From NCBI GenBank assembly GCA_028277485.1, contig JANQGE010000010.1, positions 1-64,000 of the forward strand: DNA of 64,000 bases, read 5' to 3'. Source of the DNA: Chlorobium sp. (GTDB taxonomy: Bacteria; Bacteroidota; Chlorobiia; Chlorobiales; Chlorobiaceae). A program made the position numbers and the translations under genes. The notes beneath the pieces were generated by a model that saw only the letters and a list, made by a program, of their open reading frames with translations, searched no databases and was not told the DNA's origin. Below, piece by piece: positions 1 through 7,338 of the stretch (within the stretch, counting starts at the first letter, position 1; the number at the start of each line of letters is the position of its first letter).

Positions 1-201
1 CTGCGCATCATGAGTGTAGCGTGCATTAATAAGTGCTGCAATTATTATTGACCTATCAAGCCTGTCTACCTCGACATACTCATATTTCCAGAAGACCTCG
101 CCGTCTTCATTCGGCGGGTGCTGCAAAACATTAAATCGTATCTGGTACTTTCCGTTCGCAAGCCCTATAGGGACAGGGTTGTTGTTGCTATAAGCATGCA
201 T
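1..201 (-). CDS. Partial phage protein, runs off left edge
   Basis: An open frame of 67 codons starts at an ATG at 201 and is still open at the left edge of the window. A GAGG-containing stretch lies just upstream on the minus strand. It begins 26 bp after the stop of the variable host-recognition gene and is co-oriented with it, so it is probably the next late gene. I do not recognise a family. The visible part is polar and hydrophilic, without signal peptide or membrane segment. It could be a tail-fibre accessory protein or part of the retroelement cassette; it does not look like a reverse transcriptase so far. Confidence 0.6.
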   Translation of the reverse strand, partial: MHAYSNNNPVPIGLANGKYQIRFNVLQHPPNEDGEVFWKYEYVEVDRLDRSIIIAALINARYTHDAQ

Positions 202-227
202 ATCTCATCCTCAAATTATGTTCATTG

Positions 228-1604
228 TCATCCATCAACCTGGAAGCCGAGCAGAGAACCGACACCCATACTCGTACTCGCCGGACCGCTACCCGCATGC
301 AACGCTGAACCGCCCGCCCGCGAACCGTGAAGCGCAGCAGCGCCCACCAGACCACCGCGGAGACCGCCTGTGTGTATCCATAAATAATCGCCCGAAAAAT
401 TGGAGCTGTTGCCGTTGCTTACCGGCGAAAAGAAAAACCCGAGCCCTGAAAACGGATATCCTTTCCAGCCAGACCCGGCAGGTAATACGATATCAACTCC
501 GTCTGCATCCTTGATCGTCTCATAATCCGCGAACGATGTCGTCGAATACGGAGGGGCGTGTTTGATATAGACCTTTCTGTCTCCCGATGCATCCACAAGA
601 AAGTCAACAAACCCTTTCCACGCGTTGCCAAACGTGTTTTCACGCCGGCCTTCTACAGCCACATCGGTAAGCACTCCGGCTGTGCCTCCATTACTGACGC
701 TACCGAATTGGGGCATATCGTTACCGAGGCCGCATCTGCCGATATAGCCGAGGTTTCCATTATCCTGATCCCTGACCCAACTGCATCCGCTCAAAGCTGT
801 ACGACCGGTACCGGTTCGAGCCCGAGCGTTCAGGGAAGCATATCCTATGCTCATCAATAGCTCGTGCCATGCGTACCAGGTGAACTTTGCCGTTTTCCAG
901 CCCGCACCCCGGTTATTGGCAAGCGTCAGAAAATATTGTGGCGTTGCACCCGATGGAATACCCCATTCGTCAGAGCTTCTCTGCGTTGCCAGCCACACCG
1001 GGCTTACCCTGTCACGCGGATCAATGCATATTGACGACAGCACGGATGTACCGGGCACCCGGCTTGCCTCGTAACGTGGAAGGTAGAAGGGATTCTCGTT
1101 CAAAAAGGCTGGAAATAATTCAAAGCCGGGTAAAGCGAGATGAGAAACGTCAACAGTAAACTCGTCTCCCACAAGGGAACCATATCTCACGTACCCAACC
1201 CTGTAATGGTTCATGATCTGACCATTACCGCCCGACAGGTCTACATCCGTGCCATCTTCGTGCAGCCTGACACTGTTCCTTGATATCCATTTATAGATAT
1301 CACCATTGTCTTGCAAAACGCAGTTCTGCAGCTCGTTTAAAAGCGGACTCGCCCCGTCACCGATCCAGCTTCCCGCTGGTTGTGTTGCCCAATTGCCACG
1401 CCTCGTTATTGCGCCGGTTGTGATGTTGATAGATATTCCTATATACCCCGTTTCGAGTACCCCTTGTGAGAGGTTTCCCAGCTGAGCATCTATGCCGGAC
1501 AAATGCGCCGCTACGTTGCGATTCTCATGAGCGTAGTTTGCAGCAGAATAGTCTACCGGGTAACGATCAGCAGGCTCACCAAAATGTGTTTTGCCGTATC
1601 CCAT
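228..1604 (-). CDS. Phage host-recognition protein with DGR-type variable C-terminus
   Basis: 458 aa, no signal peptide. The last about 45 residues look like a C-type-lectin variable region of a diversity-generating retroelement (DGR) target such as Bordetella phage Mtd or the Treponema TvpA family. They read LRGG, a run of small residues, GSRAGG, a P-containing variable stretch, and a closing GVGSLLGF. In Mtd the corresponding block has FGG, GSRA, a proline and IGARG in the same order. The coding strand there is rich in G, C and T, as expected if template adenines were replaced. The gene lies at the end of the head-gene run, one base after the preceding stop. The retroelement's reverse transcriptase and template repeat are not visible and would be expected left of the window. 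Being the host-recognition tip is inferred from position and the variable end. Confidence 0.6.
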   Translation of the reverse strand: MGYGKTHFGEPADRYPVDYSAANYAHENRNVAAHLSGIDAQLGNLSQGVLETGYIGISINITTGAITRRGNWATQPAGSWIGDGASPLLNELQNCVLQDNGDIYKWISRNSVRLHEDGTDVDLSGGNGQIMNHYRVGYVRYGSLVGDEFTVDVSHLALPGFELFPAFLNENPFYLPRYEASRVPGTSVLSSICIDPRDRVSPVWLATQRSSDEWGIPSGATPQYFLTLANNRGAGWKTAKFTWYAWHELLMSIGYASLNARARTGTGRTALSGCSWVRDQDNGNLGYIGRCGLGNDMPQFGSVSNGGTAGVLTDVAVEGRRENTFGNAWKGFVDFLVDASGDRKVYIKHAPPYSTTSFADYETIKDADGVDIVLPAGSGWKGYPFSGLGFFFSPVSNGNSSNFSGDYLWIHTGGLRGGLVGAAALHGSRAGGSALHAGSGPASTSMGVGSLLGFQVDG

Positions 1605-1605
1605 A

Positions 1606-1956
1606 TCAGATAAAGTTGAGTGTACATTTTTCTATCTCTGCAGCTTCGCCGTTGAGCGCTTCGGCAAAAAAATCTACTTTCCGAAACGGTCCGATTCTTG
1701 CGTCATATGCAAGACGTCCACCCTCGCCGGTCGATGTATTATGCGATGTCACCAAAACTCCGCCGCCTTCAACCGGCACCGTACCTTCATTGTTGCCCGC
1801 TTTGTAATAAATTTTCACAGCGCCTGACACAACCTTCAAATCAAGCGAGAAATAACCAGCCGCCCTGTAATCAGATAGATTCAATCGCACAGGGCTACTG
1901 CTGCCCCCTGCGGATATTTGAAGATCTTCAAAAAGAGATAGCAGTTTCATGCTCAT
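1606..1956 (-). CDS. Hypothetical phage structural protein
   Basis: 116 aa, preceded by a good GGAGG ribosome site, lying between the putative connector gene (gap 6 bp) and the variable adhesin gene (gap 1 bp). No family recognised. The sequence is beta-rich with many Gly, Ser and Val, and no signal peptide or membrane helix. The tight spacing suggests co-translation with its neighbours and a virion or tail-tip role; that is inference from position only. Confidence 0.6.
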   Translation of the reverse strand: MSMKLLSLFEDLQISAGGSSSPVRLNLSDYRAAGYFSLDLKVVSGAVKIYYKAGNNEGTVPVEGGGVLVTSHNTSTGEGGRLAYDARIGPFRKVDFFAEALNGEAAEIEKCTLNFI

Positions 1957-1962
1957 ATCGCA

Positions 1963-2379
1963 TTACCTCCAGATCCTTTGCTCCTCGGCGCGAGGAATTG
2001 GCACAATCAGTACAGGGCCGGTTCCGGTATCGTAGTAAACGCCGTCATCGATTACCTTACCGAGTTCCTTGGCGTACTCTTCCTGATAGTATTCCATCAT
2101 ATCAGTGAAGCCGGTCACGGTCGTTTCCGTTGCGAGGTGGGGGAGTGCGTGCCACCCGAGCACGCGCAGGCAGTTGACGCGAGTCCACTGCGATTCAGCG
2201 AGCTTCGTCTTGTCAAAATCGGCGAGTGCCACAGTGTGCTGGCGCGGAACAAACTCTTTACGAATATCCCGAACAACTTCATCCTCGGCGGTCGCATGGT
2301 AATCGGCAAAGCTCGTGATGCCGTGGTTAAAAATTGCAGGGAGGATCGCCTGTAAATCTGTGTCGGAGCTGAAAGCCAT
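1963..2379 (-). CDS. Putative phage head-tail connector
   Basis: 138 aa, located directly downstream of the capsid gene on the same strand, where small head-completion or head-tail adaptor proteins usually sit. The protein is mixed alpha/beta and acidic, with the N-terminal half resembling the short head-closure proteins of siphoviruses in size and character. I cannot point to a diagnostic motif, so the role rests on gene order and length. Confidence 0.45.
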   Translation of the reverse strand: MAFSSDTDLQAILPAIFNHGITSFADYHATAEDEVVRDIRKEFVPRQHTVALADFDKTKLAESQWTRVNCLRVLGWHALPHLATETTVTGFTDMMEYYQEEYAKELGKVIDDGVYYDTGTGPVLIVPIPRAEEQRIWR

Positions 2380-2451
2380 ATCGGTTTTTTGTTATGCATC
2401 AAAGGCGGACATGCCGCCCCGTCAGCAGGTTGAAGATTATTCAGGCCCAGG

Positions 2452-3309
2452 TTATGAAGGCTCAGAGCAATCGGAAAGCAGCTTTACGCCCCAATCCGCA
2501 TTAATTGCCTTCGCGGCCCACATACCATGCGCGAGCAGGTGCGTAATCCTCTTCGATCCTTTCCTTTCAGGCTCGAACTCGAACATCTTTTTCATATTCA
2601 CACCGATTGCAAGCGGCGAAAATACTGCGCCGTATGCATCGTCGTTCACGTCGGCCTGAATTGCAGGGGTTTCAAGGAAGTGAGCGCCCGAAAGTGTGCC
2701 GATATAGTTGGCGTAGATGATCTCGTTCGCCTTCATTTCTGACGGCACATTCTTGGCCCCGTCACCGAAAGCGTTAGTAAGCGAGTCCTTGATTCCCGGT
2801 GTCTGGTACGGGTGTAGCGCCCCGTACATCTGGCCCGGTGCTTCCTGAACATCCAGGAATGTCACACCTTTCGATACCGAGCCGATAGCGAGGGATGCAC
2901 CCGCAGTCCCAAATGATTTTGTGAACTGCGAAAAGGTTGCCGCGATATCCCTGTCAAGTTTCCTGGCCATACCGGAACCGAGCAGCGTACCGAGAATAGC
3001 GATAATCTCTTCTTCACCGGCAGCTTCCGCAGCAAGGTCGGTGAGCGGAACGTTAAGCTCTTTCTCGGACACCTTCACTTCAACAGCGTCAGAGCTTACA
3101 GTTGTTTCAGGCGTATCGTCGGTCTCGGCTACATCAGCAGCAACAATAGTTGGAAATTTTGGGAATGTAGTTGTGAGGCCGGGTGTACCGCTTGTTTCCT
3201 TGACACGTACAAGCGGGAGAAGCCTTGAGTACTCATATACCCTAAGGGTTGCCTCTGCAATAATCTTGGGTTCGAGATCAGTGAGCATTGAGGAATCAAT
3301 AGCAGCCAT
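2452..3309 (-). CDS. Phage major capsid protein
   Basis: 285 aa, the usual length of a small HK97-fold coat protein. The N-terminal part (residues 5-60) has the helix-then-basic pattern, with KIIAEATLRVYEYSRLLPLV, followed by Thr/Pro-rich strands, typical of capsid proteins annotated in tailed phages. It is immediately preceded by a Gly/Glu/Lys-rich scaffold-like gene and followed by a connector-sized gene. That is the standard scaffold-capsid-connector order. ATG at 3309 is preceded by ACC. No maturation protease gene was seen nearby, so the separate scaffold probably does the assembly work. Confidence 0.7.
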   Translation of the reverse strand: MAAIDSSMLTDLEPKIIAEATLRVYEYSRLLPLVRVKETSGTPGLTTTFPKFPTIVAADVAETDDTPETTVSSDAVEVKVSEKELNVPLTDLAAEAAGEEEIIAILGTLLGSGMARKLDRDIAATFSQFTKSFGTAGASLAIGSVSKGVTFLDVQEAPGQMYGALHPYQTPGIKDSLTNAFGDGAKNVPSEMKANEIIYANYIGTLSGAHFLETPAIQADVNDDAYGAVFSPLAIGVNMKKMFEFEPERKGSKRITHLLAHGMWAAKAINADWGVKLLSDCSEPS

Positions 3310-3446
3310 GGTTCAATCAGGTTAAGGTTATAGGTTTTCCTCGACCTGATTTTTTCCGCCCTTTCAGTTTGGCGTCCCCGTTCCCGGTTTATAGTCCTCG
3401 GTGTGACTTTATTGCGCCTTGCGGGGAGCGCGGCGCATGGTACTTC

Positions 3447-4148
3447 TTACTTCGTTACGTAGTAGTTCTTATCCGACTGGAAATTTTCCTTGTAGTATTT
3501 TCTATCCTCTGGCTTCGACATATCCAGATCCTTGAGCTTTTTTTGTGCTCCATTTGAGCTACTGTCTGACCCGCCTGATCCTGAGCCGTTCGGCCCGGCA
3601 GGAAGGTAATGCGGGTTCTTCTCCAGAAACTCTTCCACCAGGTCCTTGATCGTATAGGCTTCAGCTCCCTTGTAACGCGGCTTGCCTTCGCCGTCGACCA
3701 CCTCGATGGAACCCTTCTCCGTAACGCGGACGCTTGGTTTCAGGAGCGTTACCACCTGGTCGGGGGAAATGGCTTTCTGTTCGCTTGCCTCGCCGAGCAG
3801 CCGGTTGTCCACCCGCTCCTTGCGCAGCTCATCGCGGAGCCCGTTGATCTCCTTGTCTTTCTTGTCGACGGTCTCTTTCAGCACCTTCTCAAAGTTGCCT
3901 TTCTTCTTGTCGTAGTCCTGCTGGCGCTTCTCCTCTTCATCCTTCAGGCGCTTGTGCTCAGCCGGGTCAATACCTTCATACTTCTTCTCGGCGCGAGCCA
4001 CCCTGTCAGCCACAATCCTATCAAGCTCTTCCTGCGTGAACTTCTTATCTTCTTCGCCTTGCCCGCTCTTGTCACCGTCACCGCCTTCGCCATCACCACT
4101 GCCGCCAGCCCCTTCGCCTTCAGCATAAAAGGTTACAGGAGTAAGCAT
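3447..4148 (-). CDS. Phage capsid scaffolding protein
   Basis: 233 aa from the ATG at 4148. The protein has a Gly/Glu/Asp-rich N-terminus, a long charged helical region (residues 30-130, predicted coiled coil, KKDKEINGLRDELRKERVDN) and a Lys-rich C-terminus ending NYYVTK. This is the architecture of DUF4355/Gp20-type scaffolds, which are always upstream of the capsid gene as here. In-frame upstream starts at 4196 (ATG) and 4217 (TTG) would add a hydrophobic leader unlike a scaffold, so I prefer 4148, although no Shine-Dalgarno is visible before any of them. Confidence 0.65.
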   Translation of the reverse strand: MLTPVTFYAEGEGAGGSGDGEGGDGDKSGQGEEDKKFTQEELDRIVADRVARAEKKYEGIDPAEHKRLKDEEEKRQQDYDKKKGNFEKVLKETVDKKDKEINGLRDELRKERVDNRLLGEASEQKAISPDQVVTLLKPSVRVTEKGSIEVVDGEGKPRYKGAEAYTIKDLVEEFLEKNPHYLPAGPNGSGSGGSDSSSNGAQKKLKDLDMSKPEDRKYYKENFQSDKNYYVTK

Positions 4149-4493
4149 GTTGTAGAAAAGCCCGAAGAGGAGAGAAAAGAGGTATGAATTCTTCATGAAC
4201 TGTGAATTTATTATCAATTTATTTCAATAATTGGTAAATATAGACAAGTAAGATTTAAAAAACAAAAACCGGCAACGTCTTTTTAGCTGAAAAACCATGC
4301 GCAACTCTATACAAAAAAGCCCCGGATCACACCGAAGCTTTCCCTGACGTCATTTCCGTCTCTTATGTCCTTTCTGATCTTTTCACATTTCTCGTTCAGC
4401 GCTATTCGGGACAGTCCTATAGCCACTCGTGGCCGGTTGAGAGGCTGGAAAAGCAACAGGTGAGTCCTGAAAGTCTCTAAATACTGTAGCTTC
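4149..4493. other. Gap between scaffold and membrane-protein genes
   Basis: AT-rich near the scaffold gene, with a CTATATTTA box on the minus strand (4235-4243) that resembles boxes before other prophage genes and may be its promoter. Further right, an open minus-strand frame of about 55 codons ends near 4315 (…FGVIRGFFV stop), but it has no ATG and overlaps the end of the next gene. It may be a remnant of a lost gene. Confidence 0.35.
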
Positions 4494-5210
4494 TTACTCC
4501 AAAGCTTCAGGACATCTGTGAAATTGCGTGTTGTTTACCATTCTGCTCTGATACACTTTCCAGTCTGGGAATTGGGCGACATCGCGAAGAAATCGCTTAA
4601 AATCATCACACGTCCTAAAGAGCACAAGAGGACCGAACCGTGGGTGTGTTGTGTATATGACAACAGGTTTTCCTTTTGAATCCTTTTTCGCTACTTGATA
4701 CACCACCCGCTCATCACCTACATTGAACGCAAAAGTTTTACCTTCTACCTTACCAGTTCCTTTATCAGGACTTTCCCTAAGGTCCCAGGTTATGTCGTGT
4801 CCGTTCTGGGTAAAGTTGTAGCTTATATATCGTCCGGGTGATAGCCAGATTCCTCTCACATCTATTGCACTTGATATACTCTCAGATGCAGGAGGAGTTA
4901 CAGGTACAGGTTCGGTTGGAGTTTCATGTGCAGTTGTTGGTGTAGTATCGGGTTCAAAATCAGGTTCCGATGGTGTTTCGGTCTCATGTTGTGATTCTTG
5001 CTCAGGTGGTAGTGTGTTCCCTGTCCCTTGCACAGGTTCGGGATCTGTTACTGCAGGTGGAGCAGAAACAGATGCTGAACCGTTATTGCCTTGATTGAAA
5101 ATTTTGTCCCAGTTGGCAAACAACGCACCTCCGAGTACACCTATCATTCCAATGAGAGCAATAATGATTTCAGTCCGGTAAGACTTTCCGTCTTTCTTTT
5201 GTTGTGCCAT
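4494..5210 (-). CDS. Single-pass membrane protein, prophage-encoded
   Basis: 238 aa with AAGGAAAAG ahead of the ATG. Residues 13-35 form one transmembrane helix (EIIIALIGMIGVLGGALFANW) after a basic N-terminus. Then comes a Pro/Thr/Glu-rich linker (about 40-115) and a C-terminal domain of about 110 residues with Trp, Tyr and two Cys. The topology suggests a short cytoplasmic tail and an exported domain, or the reverse. It sits between the SNase-like and scaffold genes. No family recognised. It could be a lysis, exclusion or lysogenic-conversion protein. Confidence 0.6.
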   Translation of the reverse strand: MAQQKKDGKSYRTEIIIALIGMIGVLGGALFANWDKIFNQGNNGSASVSAPPAVTDPEPVQGTGNTLPPEQESQHETETPSEPDFEPDTTPTTAHETPTEPVPVTPPASESISSAIDVRGIWLSPGRYISYNFTQNGHDITWDLRESPDKGTGKVEGKTFAFNVGDERVVYQVAKKDSKGKPVVIYTTHPRFGPLVLFRTCDDFKRFLRDVAQFPDWKVYQSRMVNNTQFHRCPEALE

Positions 5211-5314
5211 CTCTTTTCCTTGATTAAAAATTGATGAGTGCTACTTGATCGTCCTGCTCCTCATCCTCATTTCTCATCCCGGCAGGCTTTCGCCATGTAT
5301 TATGGTATCAATAG

Positions 5315-6226
5315 TCATGATGGAATTTCATCGGTAATCTGATCCGTATCGCGAATAACTATTTGAGGTCGATCATTGTAAAGGCTCAACGTGCCATGGA
5401 CGTATGCATAGCTTCTTCTCGGATGGGTTGCATCTCCAGAGATGTATCGAGTCTCCATCAGCCTCACAATACCTTGCCCCTCATCAGACTCGATATCCGG
5501 TAGGAAGAGGCTGAACGGTTGCTCTTCGGAACCGATCAGGATCAAAGCGCTACGAGCGCCGACCCTTTTTATGCTCCGCAATTCAGTGAAGACAATTGCC
5601 CCTTTTTCTTCCTCGGCAAGCGATACAAGCGTATCGTAATCCAGCCTGGTATTGAAAAGGTTGTCGGTTGATTGCTTCGCTGCACGGTAACGGTCGATAA
5701 CCTCAGCGCGCAGTTTCCACCACGTCCCAAGAGCAGCATAGTTACGGATTTCCGAACCGTTGACGCTTACCTGATCCCAAACGCCAAGGGTCTCAATCTG
5801 TGCTTCCCGCTCTGCTATCTGGTATTTTGTATGCAAATCCTCCAATTGCGCATTGCCGTATTTCATGAAATAGGGGCTGTAGCCCTCTCGAATCATGGTT
5901 TCCTGAAAGTCCACGCCATCTTTCATCACAAAAACCAGCAACCTTCCATAGTTACCTCGATACTTTTTCAGGCAGACCTCATACTCTTCAGAACCAGGAA
6001 ACACCAACTCAACCTCATCGTCTGGAGAAAAGAAGGCCTCGGCACGGAGCTTCGCCTCTTTTCCCCATGGGGTAACCGGTTTGCTGCCGCCCGCATTGGA
6101 CTCCTCAGTATCAAGAGTGAGAATGCGTAATGATTCATCTTTCTCTGCATTGGGAAGAAAAACTCTGATAGTATCGCCGTCAACAACCCGGCTTACCTTG
6201 GCAGTAATCGTTGTAGGCTGTGTCAT
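5315..6226 (-). CDS. Staphylococcal-nuclease-like (SNase) phage protein
   Basis: 303 aa with an AGGAGA ribosome site. Residues 5-150 match the thermonuclease fold: VVDGDTIRVF, then LRILTLDTEE with the Arg/Asp/Glu of the active site, and the later Arg in YRGNYGRLLVFV. A second, C-terminal part (about 190-300) looks like an extra OB-type domain with the strands YVHGTLSLYN and PQIVIRD. Calcium-dependent DNA/RNA hydrolysis is expected from the family. It lies directly downstream of the small-terminase gene where the large terminase would usually be, which is odd. It lacks a secretion signal, so it probably acts inside the cell. Confidence 0.75.
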   Translation of the reverse strand: MTQPTTITAKVSRVVDGDTIRVFLPNAEKDESLRILTLDTEESNAGGSKPVTPWGKEAKLRAEAFFSPDDEVELVFPGSEEYEVCLKKYRGNYGRLLVFVMKDGVDFQETMIREGYSPYFMKYGNAQLEDLHTKYQIAEREAQIETLGVWDQVSVNGSEIRNYAALGTWWKLRAEVIDRYRAAKQSTDNLFNTRLDYDTLVSLAEEEKGAIVFTELRSIKRVGARSALILIGSEEQPFSLFLPDIESDEGQGIVRLMETRYISGDATHPRRSYAYVHGTLSLYNDRPQIVIRDTDQITDEIPS

Positions 6227-6328
6227 GACAGGTCTCCTGTGGTTTGGGGTGATAGTAGGGGAATACTCTCAATAAGGCTGCATAATAGGATAGTTGGACA
6301 CACTGAAAAAATACACAATATGATGGAT

Positions 6329-6712
6329 TCACCCAATCACAATCACCTCATTTTCACGTTCTGGCGGCGCCGGAGTGGGCGGTCTCTTACCGTAATCGTT
6401 ATGTCTCGTTCGCTCCAGCCACCACGCCGAAGCCTTCCAGTCTCTCGCTCCTGCCGTCTTGATGTTGTTGACGTGTACCTGCACCGCTTTTGCCTCCGCC
6501 ACCTCAAGCCCTTCATACAGCTCGCGTTCGAGAGACTCCTTACCTTCTTTCGCATCCTGCTTGCCTTCCTTGATCCACTGGTAAAACGTCTCCCTCGAGA
6601 TTCCTGACAGCAGACAGGCGTCTTTCCTGAACAGCCCTTCGCCTATCAGACGGAGTATCTTGTTTACCCTTGTCTTTGTGCACTTGTAATTGTCCTGGCC
6701 TTTCTTTCCCAT
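6329..6712 (-). CDS. Putative phage terminase small subunit
   Basis: 127 aa from the ATG at 6712. Residues 10-50 form a helix-turn-helix (EGLFRKDACLLSGISRETFY QWIKEG across the turn). This is followed by an acidic helix and the segment DWKASAWWLERTRHNDYGKR, which is the recurring signature of putative small terminase or packaging proteins (…AWLLERR.P..YG). The open frame extends to 7045 but that extension is GC-rich, low-complexity and overlaps the structured region, so I reject it. No Shine-Dalgarno; a CTATATTTT box lies 30 bp upstream. It opens the late minus-strand gene run. Confidence 0.65.
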   Translation of the reverse strand: MGKKGQDNYKCTKTRVNKILRLIGEGLFRKDACLLSGISRETFYQWIKEGKQDAKEGKESLERELYEGLEVAEAKAVQVHVNNIKTAGARDWKASAWWLERTRHNDYGKRPPTPAPPERENEVIVIG

Positions 6713-6741
6713 GCGGAGGTGTTGGGGTTGATAAATATGGA

Positions 6742-6750
6742 AAAATATAG
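6742..6750 (-). promoter_or_regulatory. CTATATTTT promoter-like box before terS
   Basis: On the minus strand the box reads CTATATTTT, 30 bp before the terminase ATG. Near-identical boxes occur at 15927-15935 (CTATATTTT), 4235-4243 (CTATATTTA) and 7940-7948 (CTATATTTG). They resemble the TAnnTTTG minus-7 element of Bacteroidota primary promoters. No clear TTTG minus-33 partner is visible here. Confidence 0.35.
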
Positions 6751-6835
6751 GAAAGTTCTTTTGGGATAAAAAAGGGCAGGTATCACATGTGCCTCCATGA
6801 TGCCCAATCCTGCCCGCGTTTATCTGCCATGAAGA

Positions 6836-7076
6836 AGGGCCACCCGCCGCAAGCGGCGCGAAAGGCCCTGCGCCGTTGGCGCAAGTTACCTTACCCCGCT
6901 CCGCTCCGCTTACCACCGCAGCGATACCGGACGACGCGCAAACAGCGCTCAGGCACGCCGCCTTGCATGAGCTGCCCGAACGCAAGCGTCGCGCCTTCGG
7001 CTCATTGCGCTTTGTGCTGGCCTGTTGGATAATCGAATCAGTCAAGGCGCAAGACTCTCTACGCCGCTCGCGGCGG
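6836..7076 (+). ncRNA. Hairpin-rich stretch, possible structured RNA
   Basis: Several compact hairpins with short loops can be read directly: AGGGCC (6836-6841) with GGCCCT (6864-6869), enclosing CGCCG-CAAG-CGGCG (6845-6858). Next is TGCGCC-GTT-GGCGCA (6869-6883), and then CGCCG-CTCG-CGGCG (7062-7075). GCAAG recurs at least four times. No open frame here has protein character. The stretch lies between the divergent terS and the A-poor gene and would be transcribed with the latter from the AT-rich region near 6720-6790. Limits and strand are inferred. Confidence 0.4.
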
Positions 7077-7171
7077 CTGCGTTCGTCATACGCACTGAAG
7101 ATCTATCGCTCGGCGCTGTCACGCCTTCTTTGTAGGTCACGGCCTCGGGTACGGGGCGATAAGAAAAAAGC

Positions 7172-7317
7172 TTTCCGGGGGAGCTGAAAAGCTATGCCGG
7201 TTTCCCTTTTCCGCAAGGGCCGTTCGCTTCCGCGCTTCGCTTGTGCAGCTCTCTTCCTCCCTTGCGTAAAACGGGACCGGCAAGAGGAGGCCGCTGTCCC
7301 CCGGAAATGTTTTTTTT
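7172..7317 (+). ncRNA. Three-way-junction RNA element ending in a U-run
   Basis: An 11-bp perfect closing stem (TTTCCGGGGGA 7172-7182 with TCCCCCGGAAA 7297-7307) encloses two hairpins. The first is AGCT-GAAA-AGCT with a GNRA loop (7182-7193). The second is a long hairpin: GCCGGT 7196-7201 with ACCGGC 7276-7281, CCC with GGG, TTTT with AAAA, and CGCAAGGG 7212-7219 with CCCTTGCG 7259-7266. The closing stem is followed by TGTTTTTTTT (7308-7317), like an intrinsic terminator on the plus strand. It ends 21 nt before the A-poor gene's ATG. It could be a stand-alone small RNA or an attenuator or switch controlling that gene. No known RNA family is claimed. Confidence 0.6.
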
Positions 7318-7338
7318 AATTCTCTTGGTCTGTTTGCT

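Noticed and set aside
4315..4493. A short frame without ATG between the scaffold and membrane-protein genes
   Set aside because: No start codon better than TTG/CTG and overlaps the next gene's end; recorded only as a possible remnant.
6713..7045. N-terminal extension of the small terminase
   Set aside because: GC-rich, low complexity, overlaps the hairpin-rich region. The HTH domain begins right after ATG 6712.
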